Source: Roseiarcus sp036513315
GTDB lineage: Bacteria; Pseudomonadota; Alphaproteobacteria; Rhizobiales; Beijerinckiaceae
Length of the DNA: 64,000 bases
Direction: 5' to 3'
NCBI GenBank assembly: GCA_036513315.1
Contig: DATBZF010000005.1
Span: 8,138-72,137, forward strand
The position numbers and the translations under genes are program-made. The notes beneath the pieces were generated by a model. The model searched no databases, was not told the DNA's origin, and saw only the letters and a program-made list of their open reading frames with translations. This document shows, piece by piece, positions 43,997-52,795 of the stretch (its first letter is position 1; each line of letters begins with the position of its first letter).

Positions 43997-46513
43997 TCAG
44001 GGTTTTCTGGCGGCGAAGATGCCGCTTCCCATATAATTGGGTCCGTTGAGGATGATCGAACCGCCCATTTCGCCATAGAGGCGCGTGGAGTTGGTCGGGC
44101 CGCCCTGGAAGAACGAACCATTGATTGCGGCGGTCCGCCCGAGAATTCCGGTGCTGGTCAGGCCGCCCGCGAACAAGGTTGAAGCCGGCGTCAGGGCCAC
44201 CGTACCCGAATAGCCGGCGCCGTCGAGACCGCCGATCGTGACGGCGCCGGTCCGCGTTCCGAAATTGACGGCATTGCTGAATGTTCCGGCGGCGAGATAG
44301 GTGGCGCCGCCATTATTGATATCGGCGATCACATGGCCGGCGTAAGTCGCAGTTCCCATCGTCGGGATATTGCCGGCGGCGGTCGGCACGCCCGCGACCC
44401 ACAGCATCGGCGCCGTGGAATAATCGCCATAGGTCGATACGCTCCCGTTCAATGACCTGCCGGTATTGACCGACCAGAAGCCCCATTGTGTATAGTCGCA
44501 AGCGCATGGGGTGACGGTCGTCGATGAGATCGCGCTGAGGAACGCGGCCGTATTCGCCCCGACCGGGGTGGCGGTGACCAGGAACGTGTCCGCATATTCG
44601 TTGACCCCATTCAGGGCCGTCCCATTGATCTGCGTGGTTGGAACATTGGCGCCATTTTCGAATATCTTTTGCGCTCGTCCCGCAAAATTCGCCGGATCGA
44701 CATAGGCGCCCTGCGCGGCATTGAGCCCCGCACTGTTGGTGGGATCGGATGGATTGTAGCTGCCAAAATTATATTGCGCCTGCGCCAAGGGCGTCGCGAT
44801 AATCGCGCTCGACGGATTGTTCACGCTGGCGACGTTGAAGACCGCGCCCATTTGCGAGGACCCGCCCGGCAGATAGATGCTGACGCTGCCGGGTTGGCCG
44901 CTGGAATTGGTGATGACGTAAGGCGCGCCGTACGTGCCCGTCGTCGCGCTGGCGGAACTGTAAATCCACGTTTGCATGACGCCGCCGACGTAACCCTGCA
45001 GCGACCGAGCGGGATGGTTTGGCGTGACGTAGGTCGGCGTCCCCGTGGGCACGGTAAAGGTATAACTTTCTTGCACGCCCGCGGCATACGCGGACGCTGG
45101 CGTCACCGTGCCCGTATCCAGATTTATGGCGTAAGAAGCGAGGGAATAGGCGCCGGTCGGCTTTCCAAAAGGGTTGGTCGGCACGCTGTTCACCGCGGAA
45201 CTGGACGTCGCCGAGCCGACCGCCCCGCCCGAAAAATAGTAATAGCCAGGGCCTGGCTTCCCTGTGTTTTGCGCGCTGAACCCGCCCGCCTCGGTAAATC
45301 CGATATTGGGCGCATTGGTGATCTCGGAGGTCATGACGCCGAAAGTCGAAGTCTGCGCGGCGCCCTGCCCTGAGACGCTGATGCCTGCTTGAAACTGGCG
45401 CGAGGTGACGTCGGTTGTGCCGTTCGCATTGAGCCCCCCGGCCCCGTAGCCCAGAATCGGCGAGATATGGGAGGCGCCCGAAGTCACGAAATTGCCGACA
45501 AGGTAGGGCGCCCTACTCCGACCCAAGCTGGTGCTGTAGGGCGGGACGGTCACAATGGAATAGGCCGAGATCGGGGCGGGCGTGGATGATGGCGGCGGCG
45601 GTGGTGATGGCGGCGATGGCGGCGAAACGCTCTGCGCCGCGACGGCGGCGGACTGATTTTGGGTTCCCTGCTGACTGGTCTGCTGGGCCTGCTGGATCTG
45701 GTAGTTCGAACTGGTCGAGGCCACGCGGCCCTGCATCTGGGTGACGGTGACCTGCGGCGTCGCCGCCGAGTTGGCGGTGCCGACATTGAATGTGGCCGCC
45801 TGCTGATCCGTCGGCGCGACGCTCGAGCCGCCCGACTGGCCGGCCTTGCTGGTGAGCTGGACGTTCGATTGGTCGATCAGCGCGGCCGACGCTTTCACCG
45901 GCTGCGTCGGCGTTCCGTTGGCCGCATCAATCTGCACCATGAAGCCCGGACGCGCGACCGTGACGGTTTGCGACGTGCAGTCGCCTCCCGATCTGCAGAA
46001 CGAGGTCACGGTCATCTTGCCGAAGCCAAGGAACGCCTGGGTTCCCTTCTCCTTGGTATGGCTCGCCGTCACGATGCCGCCGCGAACGCCGATCGTCGCG
46101 TCGGGCGTCGTGATCGTCCCGCCGCCGGTATGGGTCGCCTGGCCGCCAACCAGCCGCAGCGCCCCCTTGCTCAAGGTCACCGCCAGTTCGCCCTGCGTCG
46201 TCATCGGATTGAACACGAACTTATCGATCACCACGCTCGAATGCGGACCGATGTTCAAGGTCGTCTTGTCGATGAAAAGCAGTTGCACGCTGCCGCTGGC
46301 GGAGGTTTCGATCTTCTCGTTTTCCACCATCTCCGCGCCGATTTCGATGGTGCGAAGGGCGCCGCCCGGCGGGGTGGCGGTCGCTTGCGTATTGGCCGCC
46401 CCCGTCGTCCCGACTATCGAGGCGGCGTTCCCCGGCGCTAGGCAGGCAAAGGTCAGCAGCGCCGCGCCGGCGGCTCCGCCCCACTGGACAATCGTCTTCG
46501 ACCCAAGGCGCAT
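43997..46513 (-). CDS. FecR-domain protein with Pro-rich linker and TbpB-like C-terminal barrel domain
   Basis: 838 residues. There is a signal peptide (QWGGAAGAALLTFACLAPGNA) and then a FecR domain at about residues 55-165 (GAEMVENEKIETSASGSVQL, GPHSSVVIDKFVF, GVRGGIV). Then come a Gln-rich region, a proline linker (PPSPPSPPPPPSS, about residue 305), a long Ser/Thr/Gly/Tyr-rich part, and a C-terminal domain resembling the TbpB/lipoprotein barrel (YLAAGTFSNAVNFG, LYGEMGGSIIL, GSGIFAARKP). ATG 46513 with GAGG upstream was chosen over a TTG at 46525. It begins 12 bases after the Slam-like gene, its likely export partner. It is probably exposed on the surface or secreted. A lipobox at FAC is poor. 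Confidence 0.8.
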   Translation of the reverse strand: MRLGSKTIVQWGGAAGAALLTFACLAPGNAASIVGTTGAANTQATATPPGGALRTIEIGAEMVENEKIETSASGSVQLLFIDKTTLNIGPHSSVVIDKFVFNPMTTQGELAVTLSKGALRLVGGQATHTGGGTITTPDATIGVRGGIVTASHTKEKGTQAFLGFGKMTVTSFCRSGGDCTSQTVTVARPGFMVQIDAANGTPTQPVKASAALIDQSNVQLTSKAGQSGGSSVAPTDQQAATFNVGTANSAATPQVTVTQMQGRVASTSSNYQIQQAQQTSQQGTQNQSAAVAAQSVSPPSPPSPPPPPSSTPAPISAYSIVTVPPYSTSLGRSRAPYLVGNFVTSGASHISPILGYGAGGLNANGTTDVTSRQFQAGISVSGQGAAQTSTFGVMTSEITNAPNIGFTEAGGFSAQNTGKPGPGYYYFSGGAVGSATSSSAVNSVPTNPFGKPTGAYSLASYAINLDTGTVTPASAYAAGVQESYTFTVPTGTPTYVTPNHPARSLQGYVGGVMQTWIYSSASATTGTYGAPYVITNSSGQPGSVSIYLPGGSSQMGAVFNVASVNNPSSAIIATPLAQAQYNFGSYNPSDPTNSAGLNAAQGAYVDPANFAGRAQKIFENGANVPTTQINGTALNGVNEYADTFLVTATPVGANTAAFLSAISSTTVTPCACDYTQWGFWSVNTGRSLNGSVSTYGDYSTAPMLWVAGVPTAAGNIPTMGTATYAGHVIADINNGGATYLAAGTFSNAVNFGTRTGAVTIGGLDGAGYSGTVALTPASTLFAGGLTSTGILGRTAAINGSFFQGGPTNSTRLYGEMGGSIILNGPNYMGSGIFAARKP

Positions 46514-46525
46514 AGGATACCTCAA

Positions 46526-47974
46526 TCAGAAGCGGATCGTCGGCCCCCCCGACACGATGAAGTCTGATGTGCGGTAATTGGAGAGCGTCGAATCCGTGCG
46601 CAAATACTGAGCCTGCAGTGAAAAGCCGACATTCTGGTAGAACCTCATGTCGAGCGTCGCGCCGACCCGCAATTGGCGATCGAGCCGGGTCACATTGGGG
46701 TCGACGATAAAATCAGGTTCCTTGTAGGCGGTGTGCGAATAGCCGGCGAAAGGCGCGAAGGTCCAGTTCGCCGGCGACTGCGCGAAGACGGGGGCGGCGA
46801 AGGCATAGGGCAGCGCCAGATCCACCGAGAGGTCGTTATAGGAATATGGCGCATATGCAGCGACGTCGCGGGTCAGCGCGAGACGCCCCTGCCATGACAA
46901 TCCCGCGATCATCGGCAACGGACCCGAGCCTAAAGCGTAGCCGATCAATTGATTGCCGGTTTGCATGCTCGAGGTTGGATAGGCGGACGAGTTGCTAAAT
47001 CGTCGATCGCGATATTCAACGCCGGGATCGAGTTCGATCGCAGCGGGGAGCTGAAGGCGCACCGAGGCGCCGCCGCCGACGGTGGCGAAATATTCGGCGT
47101 CGCCCAAGGTCACGGTATTGGCCAATGCGTAAGGATGGATCGACGTCACCGTCTGCGACCCCAGCCCCAGCCGCGGCCCGGTCGAGGCCTCGATCAGGCC
47201 GAGGTTCAAGTTGGTCAGTTTGAACTGGCGCGCATAATAGGCCGTCAAATCGGATTCCCAGCCATTGCCGGCCTGATCGCCAAAATCGTAGAAATGGTGG
47301 AGCGTGGTCAGTCCAAAGGCGTTCCAATCGGGCGTGCGCAAGAACTGGCTCGATAGAATCGCGTTCTGGCCGAGGGCCTGGACCACCTGGCTGCTGGGTC
47401 CCGCATTGCCGTTCGTCTGATGACGCAGGCCGAACTGAGCAAAAAGCGCGAATTGACTGTCGGAAACCGACCGATCGATCGCCGCGATGAATGTTGCGAC
47501 CTCGTCACGAACATCCTGCGGCGTGTCCTTGGCCGCGACCGCCGCCGCGAAATAACTTCTCGCCATTTCGTAAGAGCGCAACTTGAAATAGAGCACGCCC
47601 AGCTCGAGCTTCACCCTCGGCAGGTTCGGATTGTAGAACAGCATGCGCTCCAGGGCGCCGATCGCCGCCTCATAATCGCCGAGCTTCGTCTCAATCTGTG
47701 AATAGCGGAAGGCCGCGTCGAGATCATTGGGCTTGACCAGCATGCGCTTGAACAGAAGGTCCGCTTCGGCGCGCTGGTCGGCCTCGCTCGGCTCCGGCGC
47801 GGTCTGGGCGATCGCGCAGGGCGAACCCAGCAGAAGCAGAATAAAGGCGAGCATCCCGGCTGTAAGAAAAGCAGGGCCGGGCGCTGGAACGCCCGCTTTC
47901 CGCGAAGCTTCGCGGTGCGGCGAGCCACCCCCCAAACGCCCAAGAGAAACAAACGCGGAGCCAAAAATGCGCAT
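46526..47974 (-). CDS. Slam-like outer-membrane protein (N-terminal TPR plus C-terminal beta-barrel)
   Basis: 482 residues. A signal segment (LTAGMLAFILLLLGSPCAIAQ) is followed by about 100 residues of TPR-like helices (LGDYEAAIGALERMLFYNPNLPRV split over two repeats). Then comes an amphipathic beta-strand-rich domain of about 300 residues that ends in Phe, the usual outer-membrane barrel terminus. This is the architecture of Slam (surface lipoprotein assembly modulator, DUF560), which moves TbpB-like proteins across the outer membrane. The neighbour downstream carries a TbpB-like domain, supporting a transporter-cargo pair. An internal start at 47854 is possible. Confidence 0.75.
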   Translation of the reverse strand: MRIFGSAFVSLGRLGGGSPHREASRKAGVPAPGPAFLTAGMLAFILLLLGSPCAIAQTAPEPSEADQRAEADLLFKRMLVKPNDLDAAFRYSQIETKLGDYEAAIGALERMLFYNPNLPRVKLELGVLYFKLRSYEMARSYFAAAVAAKDTPQDVRDEVATFIAAIDRSVSDSQFALFAQFGLRHQTNGNAGPSSQVVQALGQNAILSSQFLRTPDWNAFGLTTLHHFYDFGDQAGNGWESDLTAYYARQFKLTNLNLGLIEASTGPRLGLGSQTVTSIHPYALANTVTLGDAEYFATVGGGASVRLQLPAAIELDPGVEYRDRRFSNSSAYPTSSMQTGNQLIGYALGSGPLPMIAGLSWQGRLALTRDVAAYAPYSYNDLSVDLALPYAFAAPVFAQSPANWTFAPFAGYSHTAYKEPDFIVDPNVTRLDRQLRVGATLDMRFYQNVGFSLQAQYLRTDSTLSNYRTSDFIVSGGPTIRF

Positions 47975-48389
47975 AATAGAGCGCCCCGGCCAACAATTAA
48001 GTAAAAATTAATACATACTACCAATGTCATTGCAAGCGTCTATCGGATTATTTGGCCATTGCTCGGTGCATTATTTTATTCCGACCCTGCGCCAATCCCG
48101 AGCGAGCGGGGTCATCCCAGCATCGACACGCCCGAAAACTTAGACATTTGCCCGACCCTCCTGGCGAGGAGGCGATTGATCGGTCCGGCGGCGATGCTCG
48201 CCTCTTCGCGGCGCCCGCAACCCTGGAAGAACTTAGGAGTTATGAACAAAAGGTAATGAGGACGTCTGGTTTTAGTCTTCGGATCTTAAGCCGGCTTTGA
48301 CCCATGGTCGTGTAAAAATAGCAGGACGCAACGCTGCTCTTGTTGACTGGACCTTAGGGGGCCATCAGAGGCAACGTCAGGAGGCTTCC
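47975..48389. promoter_or_regulatory. 415-base divergent intergenic region upstream of Slam/FecR and peptide/CHASE2 operons
   Basis: No gene is evident. The part next to the Slam-like gene is AT-rich (about 47996-48075), and the region separates two oppositely oriented transcription units of the presumed signalling system. Promoters for both are expected here, and a binding site of the nearby Crp/Fnr regulator would be worth looking for. I could not identify a convincing TGTGA-type dyad by eye. Confidence 0.4.
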
Positions 48390-48590
48390 GTGAGACTCAG
48401 CCACAAACTCTGCGCTTTGGCCCTGACATTTGGCCTGTTCTCGGTTGGCACCATAGCGGCGGCGGCGTTTCTGCCGCTTGAGCAACTGGGGCAACCGCGA
48501 ACGATAGCCCCCCTGGACGTTCATTCTTTTCATGCAGCCTGTTTAAGGCGCCCCTGCCGCTTTGACTTCGTGGTCTCGCCCAGCACCTAG
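48390..48590 (+). CDS. small exported peptide, 66 residues
   Basis: The GTG start at 48390 has a perfect AGGAGG ribosome binding site seven bases upstream. The product begins with a textbook signal peptide (MRLSHKLCALALTFGLFSVG then TIAAAA) and leaves a mature peptide of about 40 residues with two cysteines four residues apart (CLRRPC). I know no family for it. It is encoded 103 bases before the CHASE2-cyclase gene on the same strand, so the two may share a transcript. Because CHASE2 is a periplasmic sensor, this peptide could be part of the same sensing route, but that is inference. Confidence 0.55.
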   Translation: MRLSHKLCALALTFGLFSVGTIAAAAFLPLEQLGQPRTIAPLDVHSFHAACLRRPCRFDFVVSPST

Positions 48591-48693
48591 TCGTCAGATA
48601 CTTCACCTCCACGCAATTTGGAAGAAAGCACTAGAAAAATCTTATAAAAAGGGAGAAAACTGAAGCTGAACATTAAATCGGGTTGTCAGCTTC

Positions 48694-50952
48694 ATGAGAG
48701 CGCCGTCGCGAAAAGCCGTTGCGCGCAAGTGGAGAGAGCTGCGCTTATATTTATTGGTTGTTACCCTGGCCTATATGTTGACTGCGCTCCTTGGGACCCT
48801 CTCGGGCTCTCTGCGCGTTAGTATTCAAAACCTGGTGTTCGACCAGTATCAGCGGTGGCAGCCGCGGGTCTATGACCCAGATCAGCCCGTCCGCATCGTC
48901 GACATTGATGATGAATCCATCCGCCGCGTTGGCCGATGGCCCTGGCCCCGTCAAAAAATGGCCGCCCTCGTTGATGCGCTGATCAAAGCTAACGCCGCCG
49001 AGATCAGTTTCGACGTTCTGTTTTCCGAAGAAGACCAGCTCAATATTCCCAAGGCGGGCTGCGACGCCCAGGCGGCGGCAGTCGCCAATCAGGATCGGGG
49101 CGGTTGCGATGAGCTAGTCGACGGCGACCTGGCGTTCGCCCGCGCCATCGCTACCCGCCCCGTAGTGCTTGGTAGCGTTTTTACACGAACCAAGCGCGGC
49201 GGTGGGGGCGCCATTCCCGCCAAAAGCGGATTTGCGATCGCCGGCGAAGCGCCGCTGCCGTATCTGGGCCATCTATCAGGTGTGCTCGCGCCGCGGCCTA
49301 TACTCATGGAAAGCGCAGCCGGCATCGGTTTCATGAATTGGGAGCCCGACAGCGATCGCGTCATCCGGCGCGTGCCGCTGTTGCTCGACGTCAATGGCGA
49401 GCCCCAGCCAAGCATCGTCATCGAGTCGCTGCGCGTCGCACAGGGGGCTTCAAACTACCTCGTCAAGTCGACCAACGCCAGCGGGGACAGTGGCTTCGGC
49501 GCCAGCGTCGGCGTCAGCGCGATCAAGGTCGGCGATATCGTGATCCCGACCCAGCCTGCGGCCGACATTCGTGTCTATTTCGCCAATCCCGACGAACGCC
49601 GCAGCGTGCCGGCCTGGAAAGTATTCAGCCAGGGCGCCGACCTTTCCGATCTTGCAGGCAAGATCGTCATCGTCGGCGCCAGCGCCTCATTGCTCTCCGA
49701 CGTGATCGCCACCCCGCTCAACGCTTCAACGCCGGGCGTCGAGGCGCATGCGCAATTGATCGAGCAAATTCTTGGCGGCGTAACGTTGCTTCGGCCCGAC
49801 TGGGCGCCCGGGGCAGAAGCGCTGACAGGCGCGATGCTCACATTGGCCCTGATCGTCGCAATGCCCATCGTGCCTGTCATTTGGAGCGCGCTGCTGGGGG
49901 CCATAGCCGCCGGGGCCATGGCGTGGGCGAGTTGGCTCGCGTTCGCCCGCCACGGCGTGCTGCTTGATCCCATCACCCCGAGCTTCTCTTCCGGTCTTGT
50001 GTTCCTCGCAGGCGTCGTGACGCTGTTTAACCAGAAGCGACACCAGGTGAATGAGATTCGCTCCGCCTTCGGCCGCTTTGTCTCGCCCGCGGTCGTGGCG
50101 CGGCTGGCGGAGCACCCCGAAAATTTGCAGCTCGGCGGTCTGCAGCGTCCTCTGACCCTGATGTTCTGCGACATACGTTCCTTCACGACCCTTTCCGAGG
50201 GCCTTTCGGCAATCGAACTCACAACATTCCTGAACGAATACCTGACGCCGATGACCAATGTCGTCCTCAAGCAGATGGGAACAATCGACAAATATATGGG
50301 CGACGCCATCATGGCCTTCTGGAACGCTCCGTTGGACGATCCCGACCATGCCGTTCACGCCGTCCGCGCTGCGCTCGAAATGCGTGAAACGCTGGAGCGA
50401 TTGAACGCTCAATGGGTCAAGTCCGCCGAAAAATCGGGCCACGACTTTCACCAGGTGAAATTCGGCGTGGGGCTCAATACCGGGGAGTGCTGCGTAGGCA
50501 ATCTGGGCTCGACGTTGCGATTCGACTATTCGGCGATCGGCGATGAAGTGAACGTTGCTTCCCGACTCGAGGGATCGTCGAAATTCTTTGGCGTCGATAT
50601 TGTTGCGAGCGAGGCGACTCGCGCGGAGGCGCCCGATTTCGCATGGCTCGAAATCGATCAGGTCCTGCTTAAGAACAAGACACGCCCCATCGGCGTCTTC
50701 GCCTTGGTGGGGCCGCCCAGTTACGCGGCCGGCGCGGCATTTCAGGAACTTGTCGCCCGGCATGGCGAAATGCTGGCGGCCTATCGGGCGCGCGAGTTCG
50801 CCAGGGCCGAGAAGATCGCCAAGGCCGCGGGAGGCCTGGCGCCCGATGATGTTGCGGGCCTCTACATCTTTTACCAGAGGCGGTTTGCCGAACTCGCCAA
50901 GGAGGATCTCGCCCGTTCATGGGCGCCCGTGATCGCTCTTGACGAGAAATAG
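48694..50952 (+). CDS. CHASE2-domain class III adenylate cyclase
   Basis: 752 residues: an N-terminal helix (YLLVVTLAYMLTALLG), a periplasmic CHASE2 domain (about residues 40-360; VRIVDIDDESIRRVGRWPWPR), three more helices (about 370-445), then a class III cyclase domain (about 475-640). All catalytic residues are present: metal Asp493 and Asp537, the ATP-selecting Lys533 and Asp617, and the transition-state Asn620 and Arg624. It should make cAMP in the cytosol in response to a periplasmic signal. FecR-type genes are often near CHASE2 cyclases; here the FecR gene is in the divergent operon. The C-terminal 100 residues are helical and of unknown function. Confidence 0.92.
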   Translation: MRAPSRKAVARKWRELRLYLLVVTLAYMLTALLGTLSGSLRVSIQNLVFDQYQRWQPRVYDPDQPVRIVDIDDESIRRVGRWPWPRQKMAALVDALIKANAAEISFDVLFSEEDQLNIPKAGCDAQAAAVANQDRGGCDELVDGDLAFARAIATRPVVLGSVFTRTKRGGGGAIPAKSGFAIAGEAPLPYLGHLSGVLAPRPILMESAAGIGFMNWEPDSDRVIRRVPLLLDVNGEPQPSIVIESLRVAQGASNYLVKSTNASGDSGFGASVGVSAIKVGDIVIPTQPAADIRVYFANPDERRSVPAWKVFSQGADLSDLAGKIVIVGASASLLSDVIATPLNASTPGVEAHAQLIEQILGGVTLLRPDWAPGAEALTGAMLTLALIVAMPIVPVIWSALLGAIAAGAMAWASWLAFARHGVLLDPITPSFSSGLVFLAGVVTLFNQKRHQVNEIRSAFGRFVSPAVVARLAEHPENLQLGGLQRPLTLMFCDIRSFTTLSEGLSAIELTTFLNEYLTPMTNVVLKQMGTIDKYMGDAIMAFWNAPLDDPDHAVHAVRAALEMRETLERLNAQWVKSAEKSGHDFHQVKFGVGLNTGECCVGNLGSTLRFDYSAIGDEVNVASRLEGSSKFFGVDIVASEATRAEAPDFAWLEIDQVLLKNKTRPIGVFALVGPPSYAAGAAFQELVARHGEMLAAYRAREFARAEKIAKAAGGLAPDDVAGLYIFYQRRFAELAKEDLARSWAPVIALDEK

Positions 50953-51310
50953 CTTGCGCAATTGGGGCGCGAAAACCGCCGCGCTTTCGCCCGAGTTTCC
51001 GGGGGAGTGCATGAGCTGACGCCAGGGCGCGGCGAACTTCGCCGACCGGTGGCGACTGCGACGAGGATTGCAACGATCCGCGTCCCCTCGTGCGCCCCTA
51101 ACCTATTTTCCTCGGCGAATGGACTGCTCGCCGCTTCAACGGACGCGTGTCCATCCCGCGCGCCCGACCCACATCGGCCCTCGGCCGTCGGCCTTGGTCT
51201 GCGCCTGCGCGGACGTGTGACAAACGCCACATCCATCCCGCCGGCGCGCCGCTAAGACACTGTGCAGGCGTCGGAACACGGAACTTCGGCGCGCAAAACA
51301 GGGGGCTGCG
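50953..51310. other. 358-base intergenic region, no gene recognised
   Basis: The region lies between the cyclase gene and the small membrane-protein gene on the same strand. Open frames here lack start signals and look like noise. A promoter for the small gene is likely in the right half. Confidence 0.4.
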
Positions 51311-51580
51311 ATGAGCAACATGTTCGACGAAGACGCCATCGAATCGGGATTTGGCGATGTGGACCTCCAAGCGATGGCCAGGCGGCAGCTTGTCGCATCG
51401 GTGGCGGTGGCTGCGGTGATTGGCGTTGCCGTGATTTTTATGGCGATGGCGCCGACTTCTCGCAACTATGCCGACATCGCAGTCCAGAAGTCTTCGGCTG
51501 TCCAGCAGCCGAGATTTGTGAACGGGGCCACTGACAGTGTCGCGGAAGCCAAGGCGCCGCGCCGGATCGAACTTCCCTGA
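51311..51580 (+). CDS. small single-span membrane protein, 89 residues
   Basis: ATG 51311 has a GGGGG-type ribosome binding site. The product has an acidic N-terminus (MFDEDAIESGFGDVD), one strong transmembrane helix at residues about 27-48 (QLVASVAVAAVIGVAVIFMAMA), and a hydrophilic C-terminus ending in RRIELP. With the RR pair before the helix on the N-terminal side, the N-terminus is probably cytosolic. I do not recognise the family. It lies between the adenylate cyclase and the Crp/Fnr regulator genes and may belong to that unit. Confidence 0.65.
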   Translation: MSNMFDEDAIESGFGDVDLQAMARRQLVASVAVAAVIGVAVIFMAMAPTSRNYADIAVQKSSAVQQPRFVNGATDSVAEAKAPRRIELP

Positions 51581-51921
51581 AATCGCGATACGCCGTCTCT
51601 GGCGCAAACGCCGCGGCGTATCGGGTGGCGCGTTCTGAGATTCGGCAAGCGCCGGGTGTTGGTCGACAACCCCGGCCGTGCGTCAGGACTGGTCTCGGAG
51701 CAGAAGCGAGTGGCCGGGTATCCCCCGGCAATTCTAGCCGCGACGGCGCACCGGCGCCTGTTTAGACGACCCCGCCGAACTGTATGCTCCCCCAACGAAA
51801 TTGACGGCCCGCAGCGGGTGATTCGACCTCGCCGCCGCTTGGTGCTTGACTGGCGTCCGGCGACGCGCAGAAAACTGCGCGATGTCCGGGGATGCCTTCA
51901 CGGCCAATGGGGGGCTAGGGG
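51581..51921. other. 341-base intergenic region upstream of the Crp/Fnr gene
   Basis: No gene, RNA or clear motif was recognised. It should contain the promoter of the Crp/Fnr-type regulator gene. Confidence 0.4.
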
Positions 51922-52608
51922 ATGGTCCGTGGTTCTGAGTCTTTGGGGCGTGCGCCCCTATTGGCTTCGCTGAGCGCTGAGGAAGTTCGCGCGACCGATG
52001 CGCGTTGCCAATGGCGGAAAGTCGCTGCCGGTGAATGGGTAATCGACTATCAGTCAGAGGGGACGGACGTCTTCTTCGTGATGAACGGACACGCGCGCGT
52101 CGTGATCGGAACGTCTGGACGAGAGATCATTCTTCACGATATCTACGATGGTGAATATTTCGGTGAATTGTCGGCGCTCGATGGCAGGCCTCGATCCGCG
52201 GGCATACTCGCAATTACGGATACCGTGGTTGCACGCATGTCCTCTTCGATATTTCGCGAGCTCATCCACCGCCATCCAAATGTTTGCGATCAGATTCTCG
52301 CCACGCTCGTCGCAAAAGTCCGCACCCTCGACAATCGGACGACCGAACAGGCGCATTTCGACGTGCGCGAACGCCTTTGCGCGGAACTGCTTCGACTGTC
52401 GCGAAGGGTCGCGGATGGCCGTGTCATCATTTCTCCGCCCCCGACGCATGCGGAGCTCGCCGCGCGCATCAGCACGCACCGCGAGGCGGTAACCAAACTG
52501 CTGAATGCAATCGAACGCGAAGGCGTCATCTCGCGAACACGAGCCGCGATCGACTTGCTGAAAGTGGAACGCCTCCATGAGATCGTCGCCAAGGCGGCCG
52601 CGGGCTGA
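51922..52608 (+). CDS. Crp/Fnr-family transcriptional regulator with cyclic-nucleotide cassette
   Basis: 228 residues. The N-terminal cyclic-nucleotide-binding domain has the phosphate-binding cassette GEYFGELSALDGRPRSA, with Gly81-Glu82 and Arg91-Ser92-Ala93 in the positions that hold cAMP in CRP. A winged helix-turn-helix follows (HAELAARISTHREAVTKLLNAIE). No cysteine set for an FNR-type cluster is present. The protein therefore looks like a true cyclic-nucleotide receptor and a natural target of the CHASE2-cyclase encoded 1 kb upstream. Confidence 0.88.
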   Translation: MVRGSESLGRAPLLASLSAEEVRATDARCQWRKVAAGEWVIDYQSEGTDVFFVMNGHARVVIGTSGREIILHDIYDGEYFGELSALDGRPRSAGILAITDTVVARMSSSIFRELIHRHPNVCDQILATLVAKVRTLDNRTTEQAHFDVRERLCAELLRLSRRVADGRVIISPPPTHAELAARISTHREAVTKLLNAIEREGVISRTRAAIDLLKVERLHEIVAKAAAG

Positions 52609-52651
52609 GCGCTAGATAGAGCCCGCCGCTTTCTATCGGAACCGCTTCGCT

Positions 52652-52740
52652 GTCATTGCGAGCGGTAGCGAAGCAATCCAGACGAAGGCTTTCAGAAGCT
52701 TAGTCTGGATTGCTTCGTCGCTTCGCTCCCTCGCAATGAC
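52652..52740. repeat. long imperfect inverted repeat between convergent genes
   Basis: Two arms of about 33 and 38 bases (52652-52684 and 52703-52740) are inverted copies built on GTCATTGCGAGC, GAAGCAATCCAGAC and their complements. A central loop of about 18 bases separates them. The element sits between the convergent Crp/Fnr and SMP-30 genes. Similar dyads recur in intergenic regions of Hyphomicrobiales genomes, so it is probably a REP-like repeat and may act as a bidirectional terminator. Confidence 0.8.
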
Positions 52741-52795
52741 GGCGAGCGTTTCATGGCGCGACCCTATCCTTTAGCATAAGACCGCGGCGCCTGTT

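Noticed and set aside
46400..46513. Lipoprotein signal on the FecR/TbpB-like protein
   Set aside because: The cysteine context TFAC does not fit a lipobox well, and a signal peptidase I site near GNAA is better. I left the type open.
52652..52740. CRISPR repeat or tRNA-like structure
   Set aside because: It is a single inverted repeat without spaced direct copies, and it has no cloverleaf.
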